Shown piece after piece: positions 9,029 to 16,927 of a DNA stretch of 64,000 bases. The position numbers were made by a program, and so were the translations under genes. This DNA is from Roseicella sp. DB1501 (GTDB lineage: Bacteria > Pseudomonadota > Alphaproteobacteria > Acetobacterales > Acetobacteraceae): positions 124,001 through 188,000 of the forward strand of contig NZ_JABFHG010000012.1 of the NCBI RefSeq assembly GCF_013112485.1, read 5' to 3'. Numbering within the stretch: the first letter of the stretch is position 1; each line of letters starts with the position of its first letter. The notes beneath the pieces are model-generated. The model searched no databases. It was not told the origin of the DNA and was given only the letters and a program-made list of their open reading frames with translations.

Positions 9029-9769
9029 ATGGCACGCCCAGGCAAGGTGATGCAGAGTTTCGCCGCGGCGCTCGCGGATATTCCCGATGGCGCCGTCATC
9101 GCCTTCGGCGGCTTCGCCGGGCCGGGCACGCCCTACAATCTCACCCGGGCGCTGCTCGCCCAGGGGGCGAAGCGCCTGACCTGCATCGCCAATACCACCG
9201 GTGGCGCGCAGCAGCCGCGCATGCCCGATATCGGCATGCTGGTGGAGAACGGGCAGGTGGCGAAGGTGGTCTGCAGCTTCACCGCGGCGACGCGGCCGAG
9301 CGACGTGCTGCCCTTCACTCGCTTCTACGAGGCCGGCGAGGTCGAGGCCGAGCTGGTGCCGCAGGGCACGCTCGCCGAGCGGTTGCGCGCCGCGGGCGCC
9401 GGCATCCCCGCCTTCTACACGCCGACCGCGGTGGGCACCGAGCTCGCCGAGGGGCGCGAGACGCGGGTGATCAACGGCCGCGAATACCTGCTGGAATACG
9501 CGCTGCCCTGCGACGTCGCCCTGCTGCGCGCCTGGCGCGCGGATGCCGCCGGCAACCTGCAATACAGGCGCAGCCAGCGGAATTTCGGCCCGCTGATGGC
9601 GATGGCAGCGCGCCTCGCGATCGTCGAGGTGGAGGAGCCGATCCTGCCGGCGGGGGCGCTCGACCCGGACCAGATCCACACGCCCGGCATCTTCGTCCAG
9701 CGCCTCGTCGCCATCCCGCCCGCGCCCGAGGGGCTCTGGACCACCCGCCGGCAGGAGCGCGCGCGGTGA
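9029..9769 (+). CDS. CoA-transferase subunit A (3-oxoacid / AtoD-like)
   Basis: A 246-residue class I CoA-transferase alpha subunit. It shows DGAVIAFGGFAGPGTPYNL near the N terminus and CDVALLRAWRADAAGNLQYR, typical of the CoA-binding subunit. The start at 9029 follows a strong GGGAGGAAAGG; the open frame upstream of it has no family similarity. The stop overlaps the GTG start of subunit B. With B it should move CoA between an acyl-CoA and a carboxylate, for example in ketone-body, 3-oxoadipate or similar acid catabolism. The substrate cannot be assigned from sequence alone. Confidence 0.85.
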   Translation: MARPGKVMQSFAAALADIPDGAVIAFGGFAGPGTPYNLTRALLAQGAKRLTCIANTTGGAQQPRMPDIGMLVENGQVAKVVCSFTAATRPSDVLPFTRFYEAGEVEAELVPQGTLAERLRAAGAGIPAFYTPTAVGTELAEGRETRVINGREYLLEYALPCDVALLRAWRADAAGNLQYRRSQRNFGPLMAMAARLAIVEVEEPILPAGALDPDQIHTPGIFVQRLVAIPPAPEGLWTTRRQERAR

Positions 9770-10416
9770 GCGGCGCCGCATCGACCGGCTGGGACCGGCA
9801 GCAGATGGCGGATCGCCTGGCGCGTGAATTCCAGGATGGCTGGATCGTCAATCTTGGCGTCGGCCTGCCGACCCTCTGCTCCAACACCGACATAGGCGAC
9901 CGCGACATCGTCTATCATGCGGAGAACGGCGTCATCGGCTACGGGCCGGTGCTGCCCCCGGGCGAGGAGGACCTGCATCTGGTCAATGCCGGCGGGCAGA
10001 ATGTCTCGCTGCAGCCGGGCGCCGCCATCGTCCACCATGCCGACAGCTTCGGCATCATCCGCAGCGGCCGCATCGATGTCACGGTGATGGGCGCCTACGA
10101 GGTCTCGGCCGGCGGCGACTTCGCCAATTGGCGGCTGGCCGGCGCCAAGGGGGGCGGCATCGGCGGCGCCATGGACCTCGCCGCCTGCGCCCGGCGGGTC
10201 TTCCTGCTGCTCGAGCACACCACTCGCAAGGGCGAGCCGCGGCTGGTGGCGCGCTGCCGCCTGCCGGTGACGGCGCGCGGCGTGGTGACGCTGGTGGCCA
10301 CGAATTACGGTCTCTTCGCCCCGACCGGCGAGGGCTTCGCGGTGCGCGAGCTGGCGCCGGGCATCGACCTGGCGACCGCGCGGGCCGCCACCGGCGCGCC
10401 GCTGCTGCCGGCGTGA
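9766..10416 (+). CDS. CoA-transferase subunit B (3-oxoacid / AtoA-like)
   Basis: A 216-residue class I CoA-transferase beta subunit. It carries the catalytic glutamate as Glu53 in HAENGVIGYGP, the family ENG-x-x-G motif, and the conserved GAKGGGIGGAMDL further on. It starts with GTG at 9766, overlapping subunit A by 4 bases (GTGA). Its own stop overlaps the next GTG start in the same way, so these genes are translationally coupled. It pairs with the preceding gene as a heteromeric acyl-CoA:carboxylate CoA-transferase. Confidence 0.87.
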   Translation: MSGAASTGWDRQQMADRLAREFQDGWIVNLGVGLPTLCSNTDIGDRDIVYHAENGVIGYGPVLPPGEEDLHLVNAGGQNVSLQPGAAIVHHADSFGIIRSGRIDVTVMGAYEVSAGGDFANWRLAGAKGGGIGGAMDLAACARRVFLLLEHTTRKGEPRLVARCRLPVTARGVVTLVATNYGLFAPTGEGFAVRELAPGIDLATARAATGAPLLPA

Positions 10417-10940
10417 CGCCGCCCTGCTTCCGGACCACGCGGCTGCGGCTGCGGCCGCGCCGCCTGGAGGACACCGAGGCCTGCCTCGCCATGGATCGCG
10501 AGCCGGCGGTGCTCCGCCATATCGACGGGCCCTGGGACGACGCCGCGGCGCATCGGGCCTTCATCGAGGCTCGCACCCGCGGCCCCTGGCCGGCAGGCCT
10601 CGGCTACTGGGTGGTGGAGGCGGGCGGCGCCTTCCTCGGCTGGGTCCTGCTGATCCCGGAGGATGCGCGGGGGCCGGAGGTCGAGATCGGCTGGCGCCTC
10701 CGCCGCGCCGCCTGGGGGCAGGGCATCGCCACCGAGGCGGCGGCGGCGCTGCTGCCGCATGCCTTCCGCCGGCTCGGCCTGCCGCGCATCATCGCCGACA
10801 TCAACCCGGCGAATCACGCCTCGCTCGCGGTTGCCCGCAAGCTCGGGCTGCGGCCGGGGGCCTGGCAGGGCCGCTATCTCCGGCATGCGCTGGAGCGGGC
10901 GGCCTGGCAGCGGGCCGAGGATGGGAAGGAGTCTCCATGA
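10413..10940 (+). CDS. GNAT-family N-acetyltransferase (RimJ/RimL-like)
   Basis: A 175-residue protein with a GTG start at 10413 that overlaps the CoA-transferase B stop by 4 bases. It opens with TTRLRLRPRRLEDTEACLAM. The acetyl-CoA binding stretch is IGWRLRRAAWGQGIATEA, and the C-terminal NPANHASLAVARKLGLRP is typical of the RimJ/RimL branch. It should acetylate an amine on a protein N terminus, antibiotic or small molecule. The substrate is unknown. Coupling to CoA-transferase and isomerase genes suggests it is expressed with that catabolic unit. Confidence 0.8.
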   Translation: MTPPCFRTTRLRLRPRRLEDTEACLAMDREPAVLRHIDGPWDDAAAHRAFIEARTRGPWPAGLGYWVVEAGGAFLGWVLLIPEDARGPEVEIGWRLRRAAWGQGIATEAAAALLPHAFRRLGLPRIIADINPANHASLAVARKLGLRPGAWQGRYLRHALERAAWQRAEDGKESP

Positions 10941-11542
10941 CCTTGCACATCGACTACTACGCCTCGCTGAACTCGCCCTGGACGCATCTCGGCGCGGCGC
11001 GGATCGAGGCGCTGGCGGCGCAGCACGGCGCCACGCTGCGGATCTGGCCGGTGGATTTCGGCACCATCTTCGCCGGCTCCGGCGGGCTGCCCCTGCCGAA
11101 GCGCAGCCCGCAGCGCCAGGCCTACCGGCTGCAGGAGCTGGCGCGCTGGCGCGAGCATCGCGGCATCCCGATCCAGATCCGGCCGAAGCATTTCCCCGCC
11201 AATGAGCTGCCGGGCGCCTGCGCGGTGATCGCGGCGCGGGAGAGCCTGGGCGATGCGCCGGCGATCCGCCTCGCCCACCGCATCCTGAAGGCGCTCTGGG
11301 AGGAGGAGCAGGATCCCGGCGCGCCGGAAACCCTGGCCCGGCTGGTGACCGAGGCGGGCCTCGATCCGGCGACCCTGCTGCCCCTGTCGCAGGAGCCGCG
11401 CTGGGCCGCGATGCGCGAGTGCGACACGGCGGCGGCGCTGGCCCGCGGCGTCTTCGGGGCGCCGAGCTACGTCATCGGCGAGGACATCTTCTGGGGCCAG
11501 GACCGGCTGGAATTCGTGGAGAAGCGCTTGGCACGGGGCTGA
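10937..11542 (+). CDS. DsbA-family 2-hydroxychromene-2-carboxylate isomerase-like protein
   Basis: A 201-residue thioredoxin-fold protein of the kappa-GST/HCCA isomerase branch. It reads IDYYASLNSPWTHLGAARIE, with Ser13-Pro14 in place of a DsbA CXXC, and ends with GVFGAPSYVIGEDIFWGQDR, the conserved cis-Pro region. HCCA isomerases use glutathione to isomerise a naphthalene-pathway intermediate; many homologues act on other aromatic substrates. The ATG overlaps the GNAT stop (ATGA) and GGAAGGAG precedes it. Together with the CoA-transferase pair, an aromatic or organic-acid breakdown role is plausible but not shown. Confidence 0.8.
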   Translation: MTLHIDYYASLNSPWTHLGAARIEALAAQHGATLRIWPVDFGTIFAGSGGLPLPKRSPQRQAYRLQELARWREHRGIPIQIRPKHFPANELPGACAVIAARESLGDAPAIRLAHRILKALWEEEQDPGAPETLARLVTEAGLDPATLLPLSQEPRWAAMRECDTAAALARGVFGAPSYVIGEDIFWGQDRLEFVEKRLARG

Positions 11543-11643
11543 GGGGCAGCGGCTGGGCGCCCGTGCCAGGCCGTGGCACGATGCGCCAAAGGCTTTGAGG
11601 AGCAAGCCATGGCCCGCCGCCGGACGGCATCGGAGCTTGCCCC

Positions 11644-13953
11644 ATGATCGGCGAGAGCCGGCGCCGGGTCGAGGATGCCCGCTTCCTCACCGGCCAGGGG
11701 CGCTATGTCGCGGATCTGGTCCCGCCCGGGGCGCTGCAGGCTGCGGTGCTGCGTTCGCCGCATGCGCATGCCGGGCTGCTTGCCATCGACGCCGCGGCGG
11801 CGCGCGCCATGCCGGGGGTCGCCCTGGTCCTCACCGGCGAGGACCTCGCCGGCGAGGGGATCGGCCCGCTACCCTGCCCGGCGGTGGTGCAGACCATCGG
11901 CCCGCTCATCATTCCCGAGCGGCATGCCCTGGCGCGGGGCGCGGTGCGGCATGTCGGCGAGCCGGTGGCGCTCGTCGTCGCGGAGAGCCTGGCGGCAGCG
12001 CGCGACGCGGCCGAGGCGATCGAGGTCGCCTACGATCCCCGGCCGGCGGTGGTCGACAGCCGCGCCGCGCTGGCGCCGGGCGCGCCGCAGCTCTGGCCGC
12101 AGGCGCCGGGCAACCGCGCCTTCCGCTTCGAGCGCGGCGACCGCGCCGCCACCGAGGCGGGGTTCGCCGCCGCGGCGCGGATCGTCGAGCTCGACCTGAT
12201 CAACAACCGCGTCCATGCCGCCCCGATCGAGCCGCGCGGTGCCCTCGCCGCCTGGGAGGGCGGGCGCTTCGAGCTGCTGCTCGCCGGCATGGGGGTGCAC
12301 GGGCTGCGGCGGCAGCTCGCCACGGTCTTCGGCCTGCCGGAGGCGGCCTTCCATCTGCGCTGCCCCGATGTCGGCGGCGGCTTCGGGCTGAAGAACTTCC
12401 TCTTCCCCGAGCATGTGGCGCTGCTCGCCGCGGCCCGCCGGCTGGGCCGGCCGGTCGCCTGGATCGGCGCGCAGAGCGAGGAATTCCAGGGCGCCGTGCA
12501 TGGCCGCGACCTGCAGGGCACCGCCCGGCTGGCGCTCGATGCCGAGGGGCGCTTCCTCGCCCTGCAGGCCCGGCTGGCCGCCGATATGGGCGCCTATTGC
12601 TCGGCGCACGGTCCGGCCTGCCCGACCAATTCCGTCAGCACCGCCATCGGCGGCATCTATGCCATCCCCGCCATCCTGCTGGAGGTGGAGGGCGCCTTCA
12701 CCAACTCCCTGCCGGTCGATGCCTATCGCGGCGCCGGCAAGCCCGAGGCGAACTACCTGACCGAGCGGCTGGTCGAGGCCGCGGCCCGCGCCACCGGCCT
12801 CGACCCGGTGGCGATCCGGCGGCGCAACGCCATCGCCGCCTTTCCCTATCGCAGTGCGACCGGGATGCTGATGGATACCGGCCGCTTCCAGGCCAACCTC
12901 GCCGATCTCGAGGCGCTGCTGGATCGCGAGGGCTTCGCCGCAAGGCGCGCCGAGAGTGCGGCGCGGGGTCGGCTGCGCGGCCTCGGCATCGCCTGTTTCC
13001 TCGAGACCTCGCGCGGCGCGCCGCAGGAATGGGCGGCGCTGCGCTTCGCGCCGGACGGGATGGTGGACATCGTCATCGGCACCCAGTCGAACGGTCAGGG
13101 GCACGAGACCAGCTTCCCGCAGATCGCCGCCGCCTGGCTGGGGCTGGAGGAGAGCCGCTTCCGCCTGGTGCAGGCGGATAGCGACGCGGTCGCCTTCGGC
13201 AACGGCCATGGCGGGGCGCGCTCCCTGCATGTCGGCGGCACCGCCCTGGTCATGGCGCTGGAGCAGGTGATCGCCAAGGCGCGCCGGCTGGCGGCGCATC
13301 TGCTGCAGGTGGCGCCGGATTCGGTGGAATTCGCCGAGGGCTGCTTCACCGTGCCCGCCAATGGGCAGGCGCTGACCCTGGAGGCGCTGATCGAGGCCTC
13401 CTACGACCCGGCCGACCTGCCGGAGGGCATGCCGCCGGGGCTGGATGCCGAGGCGAAGAACCTCTCCGAGCTCGTCACCTTCCCCTCCGGCGCGCATGCC
13501 GCCGAGGTGGAGGTCGATCCCGAGACCGGCGCCGTGGCGCTGCTGCGCTACCAGGCGGTGGACGACTACGGCTGCCTGGTGAACCCGATGCTGACGGCCG
13601 GCCAGGTGCAGGGCGGCCTCGCCCAGGGCATCGGCCAGGCGCTCCAGGAGCGGATCGCCTACGATCCGGAGTCCGGCCAGCTCCTCAGCGCCTCCTTCAT
13701 GGACTACGCCCTGCCGCGCGCCGCCGACCTGCCCGACCTCGCCATCGCCTTCGGCGAGGAGCCGACCCGCTCCAACCCGCTCGGCGTCAAGGGCGTCGGC
13801 CAGGCGGGGGCGATCGGGGCGCCGCAGACGGTGATGCATGCGGTGCTGGACGCGCTGCGGCCGCTCGGCGTCACCGGGCTGCAGATGCCGGCAACGCCGG
13901 AGACGGTCTGGCGGGCGATCCGCGCGGCCGGGCGGGACTCGCCTCAGCTCTGA
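11644..13953 (+). CDS. Xanthine dehydrogenase-family molybdopterin-binding subunit (CoxL-like), active-site Glu replaced by Gln
   Basis: A 769-residue large subunit of a molybdenum hydroxylase. Visible marks are the N-terminal hammerhead region (EDARFLTGQGRYVADL), the cofactor loops PDVGGGFGLKN and VDAYRGAGKPEANYL (from residue 358), and GTQSNGQGHETSFPQIA. The C-terminal catalytic motif normally reads GVKGVGEAG; here it is GVKGVGQAG, with Gln720 (codon CAG, 13801-13803) in place of the base-catalytic Glu. No FAD or iron-sulfur subunit gene lies beside it, so partners must be encoded elsewhere. GGAG sits 8 bases before the ATG. The substrate is unknown. The last 10 bases overlap the convergent AhpD-like gene. 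Confidence 0.85.
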   Translation: MIGESRRRVEDARFLTGQGRYVADLVPPGALQAAVLRSPHAHAGLLAIDAAAARAMPGVALVLTGEDLAGEGIGPLPCPAVVQTIGPLIIPERHALARGAVRHVGEPVALVVAESLAAARDAAEAIEVAYDPRPAVVDSRAALAPGAPQLWPQAPGNRAFRFERGDRAATEAGFAAAARIVELDLINNRVHAAPIEPRGALAAWEGGRFELLLAGMGVHGLRRQLATVFGLPEAAFHLRCPDVGGGFGLKNFLFPEHVALLAAARRLGRPVAWIGAQSEEFQGAVHGRDLQGTARLALDAEGRFLALQARLAADMGAYCSAHGPACPTNSVSTAIGGIYAIPAILLEVEGAFTNSLPVDAYRGAGKPEANYLTERLVEAAARATGLDPVAIRRRNAIAAFPYRSATGMLMDTGRFQANLADLEALLDREGFAARRAESAARGRLRGLGIACFLETSRGAPQEWAALRFAPDGMVDIVIGTQSNGQGHETSFPQIAAAWLGLEESRFRLVQADSDAVAFGNGHGGARSLHVGGTALVMALEQVIAKARRLAAHLLQVAPDSVEFAEGCFTVPANGQALTLEALIEASYDPADLPEGMPPGLDAEAKNLSELVTFPSGAHAAEVEVDPETGAVALLRYQAVDDYGCLVNPMLTAGQVQGGLAQGIGQALQERIAYDPESGQLLSASFMDYALPRAADLPDLAIAFGEEPTRSNPLGVKGVGQAGAIGAPQTVMHAVLDALRPLGVTGLQMPATPETVWRAIRAAGRDSPQL

Positions 13954-14516
13954 GGGCGGGTTCCGAAGCCGTCGAGGGCCGCTTCCGCCTCGTCCTCCTC
14001 GTCGATCTGCAGGGCGTCGTTGAAGCGGTTGAAGAAGCCGCAGAGGGTGATGCGCAGGGTCAGCTCGACGAGCTGCGCCTCGGACAGCACGCTGCGCAGC
14101 CGCTGCACCAGCGCCTCCGGGATGCGGTTCGGCGTCTCCCAGGCGGCGATGGCGTATTGCACCACCAGCCGGTCGGCCTCGTCGAGCTCGGGATGCTCGC
14201 GCCAGTCCATGATGCGGTCGATGCCCTCGGGGCTGATCCCCTCCACCACCAGGAAGGGCTTGTGGTGGGCGACGCAGTAGTGGCAGGCATTGAGGTTGGA
14301 GACGACGACGATGGCGAGCTCGAGATAGCGCTTCGGCAGGGTCTTCGCCTCACGCAGCTCCATCAGCATCGGCATCAGGTGGCGCAGCGCCGCCGGGACA
14401 TGGGCGAGGACCGCGACCTGGTTGCGGAAGGGGCCGTATTCCGCGGCGAAGCGCTCGTAGATGGCCGCCAGACCGGGCGGCAATTCGCGGCTGTCGATGT
14501 TGCGGACGCGGGCCAT
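13944..14516 (-). CDS. AhpD-like / carboxymuconolactone decarboxylase-family peroxidase-related protein
   Basis: A 190-residue helical protein with the AhpD active-site motif: Glu66, then Cys78-x-x-Cys81 and His84-His85 in NLNACHYCVAHHK. The uncharacterised peroxidase-related branch has this length. Such proteins reduce peroxides using the vicinal cysteines. The start was set at MARVRNIDSRELPPG rather than at the longer frame (14564). It lies 82 bases downstream of an Rrf2-type regulator on the same strand, so the two may form a redox-response pair. Convergent with, and overlapping by 10 bases, the molybdenum hydroxylase gene. Confidence 0.82.
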   Translation of the reverse strand: MARVRNIDSRELPPGLAAIYERFAAEYGPFRNQVAVLAHVPAALRHLMPMLMELREAKTLPKRYLELAIVVVSNLNACHYCVAHHKPFLVVEGISPEGIDRIMDWREHPELDEADRLVVQYAIAAWETPNRIPEALVQRLRSVLSEAQLVELTLRITLCGFFNRFNDALQIDEEDEAEAALDGFGTRPQS

Positions 14517-14598
14517 GGCGTTCTTCCCCCCTGGGCGGGCCACCCGACCGGGACAGTGGGGCAATTCCCGTGCGCGGCAAGTATGGCGCCGGGGCGCC

Positions 14599-15048
14599 TC
14601 AGATCACGAAGTTCAGCGGCTCGACGGTCGGCCGCCGCACCCCGGCGGCGGCGGCGCGCTTGATCAGATCGGCGATGGTGAGCTTCGAGAGATGGTCCCG
14701 GCACAGCCCCTCCAGCTCCATCCAGAGGGGCTGCACCACCGCCGCCTGCAGCCGGCCGGCCGGCTGCTCGCCGCCCGCGCCATCCTCATCGAGCGCGGTG
14801 GCGACGATCTCGGCCAGGCGCAGGTCGCGCGGCGGCCGGCCAAGGCGGTAGCCGCCCTTCGGGCCGCGGATGCTGTCGAGCAGCCCGGCGCGGGAGAGGG
14901 ATTGCAGCACCGGCTCGATGCCTCGGCGGGCCTGTCCCAGCCGCTCGGCGATGTCGGCGGCGGAGACGGCCTCGGTGCGGCCGGCATGGAAGGCGACGTC
15001 GAGCATGATGGCCACCGCCGTCATCGCCCGTTCCCGGCGCAGCAGCAT
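14599..15048 (-). CDS. Rrf2-family transcriptional regulator lacking the Fe-S cysteines
   Basis: A 149-residue winged-helix regulator. MLLRRERAMTAVAIMLDVAF and the recognition-helix/wing region VLQSLSRAGLLDSIRGPKGG (46-65) are typical of Rrf2. IscR and NsrR use three cysteines to hold an iron-sulfur cluster; only Cys116 is present here, so this is probably a cluster-free member. Start chosen at MLLRRER over the longer frame at 15075, by family fit and a GGGGGAAA just upstream. A small inverted repeat TCGA-N7-TCGA at 15108-15122 may be its own operator. Likely partner: the AhpD-like gene downstream. Confidence 0.82.
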   Translation of the reverse strand: MLLRRERAMTAVAIMLDVAFHAGRTEAVSAADIAERLGQARRGIEPVLQSLSRAGLLDSIRGPKGGYRLGRPPRDLRLAEIVATALDEDGAGGEQPAGRLQAAVVQPLWMELEGLCRDHLSKLTIADLIKRAAAAGVRRPTVEPLNFVI

Positions 15049-15124
15049 CCGCGTTTCCCCCGCAAGCCCCGGCACGCGGCCGGAGATGGCCGCGAACCGG
15101 ACCCTGCTCGAATAGCAATCGAAA

Positions 15125-15148
15125 GGGGCGGCACCGTGGCGCCGCCCC
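15125..15148 (-). terminator. Hairpin terminator after the cold-shock protein gene
   Basis: Perfect 8-bp stem GGGGCGGC/GCCGCCCC with an 8-base loop. Read on the minus strand it is followed by TTTC. It lies 45 bases past the cold-shock gene stop and before the Rrf2 gene. The T run is short, so termination may be partial. Confidence 0.5.
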
Positions 15149-15193
15149 CCTTCCTATGGCCTGCCCGTTCTACCGCCTGCCCAGGCCGATGGC

Positions 15194-15892
15194 TCAGGCG
15201 TGGCTGAGGGTCGAGGCCTCGGGGCCCTTGCGGCCCTGCACGACCTGCATGACCACGGCCTGGCCCTCGGTCAGGGGCGAGAGCCCGCTGCGCTCGAGAG
15301 CGGTGGCATGGACGAAGACGTCGCGCCCGCCGCCCTCCGGCGAGACGAAGCCGAAGCCCTTCTCCGGGCTGTACCACTTCACCGTGCCGCGCATCTCCTC
15401 GGCGGGACCCGAGGGGACAAAGCCGCCGCCGGCGCGCGGGGGCCGGTCGCCGAAGCCGCCGGCACGCGGCGGGCGGTCGCCGAAGCCGCCGCGGGGGCCG
15501 CCGCCACCGCCGCCGCCGGGCTCGCCGGGACTGGTGATCTCGACCACCTCGGTGACCTGCTGGCCTTTCTGGCCCGGGCCGACGCGCACGCGCAGGCCGG
15601 CACCGGGGTTCACCGCGTCATTGCCGGAGCGCTGCAGCACCGAGACGTGGAGGAAGGCGTCGCCCGAGCCATTGCCGAGCTCGACGAAGCCGAAACCCTT
15701 CTCAGGGTTGAACCACTTCACCGTCGCCTCAATCTCGGGCCCGGAGGCGAAGACCGAAGGTCCGCGCGAGGCAGGCATGCTTGGCATCGGGAAGGGCGGC
15801 GGGGCGCCCCAGCCGCCGGCGAAATCGGGCGCGTCATCATCGAAACCGCGCTTGCGGGGCTTGCGGGGGCGCCAGCTGTCGTTTTTGGCCAT
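15194..15892 (-). CDS. Protein with two cold-shock domains joined by a Gly-rich repeat linker
   Basis: A 232-residue cytosolic nucleic-acid-binding protein. Domain 1 (about 55-122) has VKWFNPEKGFGFV and AFLHVSVLQRSG; domain 2 (about 168-230) has VKWYSPEKGFGFV and DVFVHATALERSG. Each therefore keeps both RNP motifs. The N terminus is basic (RPRKPRKR). The linker is Gly-rich and contains GGFGDRPPRA twice in tandem. Double-CSD proteins are common in alphaproteobacteria and are thought to be RNA chaperones for cold or stationary phase. Start placed at MAKNDSWRPRK; the open frame continues far upstream without similarity. Confidence 0.88.
   Translation of the reverse strand: MAKNDSWRPRKPRKRGFDDDAPDFAGGWGAPPPFPMPSMPASRGPSVFASGPEIEATVKWFNPEKGFGFVELGNGSGDAFLHVSVLQRSGNDAVNPGAGLRVRVGPGQKGQQVTEVVEITSPGEPGGGGGGGPRGGFGDRPPRAGGFGDRPPRAGGGFVPSGPAEEMRGTVKWYSPEKGFGFVSPEGGGRDVFVHATALERSGLSPLTEGQAVVMQVVQGRKGPEASTLSHA
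15431..15490 (-). repeat. In-frame 30-bp tandem repeat in the cold-shock protein linker
   Basis: Two copies of a 30-bp unit encode GGFGDRPPRA twice (residues 135-154). The Arg/Gly composition resembles RGG-type RNA-binding linkers. Copy number may vary between strains. Confidence 0.7.
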
Positions 15893-16144
15893 CTCTCGAA
15901 CTCTTCGGTGCTCCTTCGGACGGATCCGTGCCACGGACCCGGCCTGCGCTCCCTGCCCGACTGGGCAGCGAATGGCATACGCCAAGTCTATAGCATAGGG
16001 CTTCCCGCTTCGCGCGCCAGCCCAACGTGGAAATCGGATGCGGTCCGTGAAATTCGCCGTCGGCGCGCTGGGCCCGGACGGGCGGATGATTTGCCGGCCG
16101 GGACGGGGGCGGCGCATCCTGCCGGCCGGACGGGGAGGGCCGAG

Positions 16145-16879
16145 ATGGGGCAGGGACGCATGCTGCGGCGGATGGCCGGCGCCAAGCCAGACGAGATGGG
16201 GCCAGACGAGATGGGGCCAGGCGGAACGGAGCCGGGCGGAACCGGCCTCGCGGAGGGGGCAAGGGCGGGGGCCGAGGCGGACCGTTCGCGCCTTTTCCAT
16301 GCCGGCAACCGCCTGCTGCAGGACCGCCATGACGGGCGGCGCGTCGCCGATGCGCTGGAGGCGCGGCGCCGGGTGGAGAGCTTCGCCCCCCAGCATGTCG
16401 CGCTGATCGAGGCCACGCCCTTCTTCTTCGTCGCCACCGCCGCCGGGAGCGCGGTCGATTGCAGCTTCAAGGGCGGCCCGCCCGGCTTCGTCCGGGTGAC
16501 CGGCCCGGCCAGCCTCGAATGGCCGGATTACGACGGCAATTCGATGCACCTCTCCCTCGGCAACATCCTGCTGAGCCCGGGCATCGGCATGCTCTTCATC
16601 GCCTTCGACGGACGCTCGCCGCGGCTGCGCCTGCGCGGCCGGGCGAGCCTGGTCGAGGACCCGGCACGGCTGGCCGCCATCCCCGGGGCGCGGCGGCTGG
16701 TGCGGGTGGCGGTGACCGACATCTTCCCCAACTGTCCGCGCTACATCCCCGACCTCGCCGGCGGCGAGCCCTCGGCTTACCTGCCGCGGCCGGATGGCGG
16801 CTCGGCGGCGCCGGAATGGAAGGGGCGGGACTACATCCGGGAGATCCTGCCGCGCGACGACCCGCATGGCGGCGGGTAG
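16145..16879 (+). CDS. Pyridoxamine 5'-phosphate oxidase (PPOX) family protein, putative FMN-binding
   Basis: A 244-residue protein from an ATG preceded by GGGGAGGG. The conserved core begins around FAPQHVALIEATPFFFVATA and continues with CSFKGGPPGFVRV and LGNILLSPGIGMLFI, the split-barrel FMN fold of general-stress PPOX proteins. The C terminus TDIFPNCPRYIPDL is typical of this subgroup. The first 40 residues are low-complexity and encoded partly by 15-bp tandem repeats. Later ATGs (16160, 16172) could also serve as start. Reaction unknown; these proteins often oxidise or reduce small redox cofactors. Confidence 0.72.
   Translation: MGQGRMLRRMAGAKPDEMGPDEMGPGGTEPGGTGLAEGARAGAEADRSRLFHAGNRLLQDRHDGRRVADALEARRRVESFAPQHVALIEATPFFFVATAAGSAVDCSFKGGPPGFVRVTGPASLEWPDYDGNSMHLSLGNILLSPGIGMLFIAFDGRSPRLRLRGRASLVEDPARLAAIPGARRLVRVAVTDIFPNCPRYIPDLAGGEPSAYLPRPDGGSAAPEWKGRDYIREILPRDDPHGGG
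16190..16249 (+). repeat. 15-bp tandem repeats at the PPOX gene 5' end
   Basis: GACGAGATGGGGCCA occurs twice perfectly (16190-16204, 16205-16219). Two related 15-mers beginning GGCGGAAC follow (16220-16249). They encode DEMGPDEMGP then GGTEPGGTG. The repeats are in frame and lie before the conserved domain. Confidence 0.75.
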
Positions 16880-16927
16880 GGGGAAGTTGCGCGCTGCGAT
16901 GCAGCACGTTCCCGCCCGGCGCATCCT

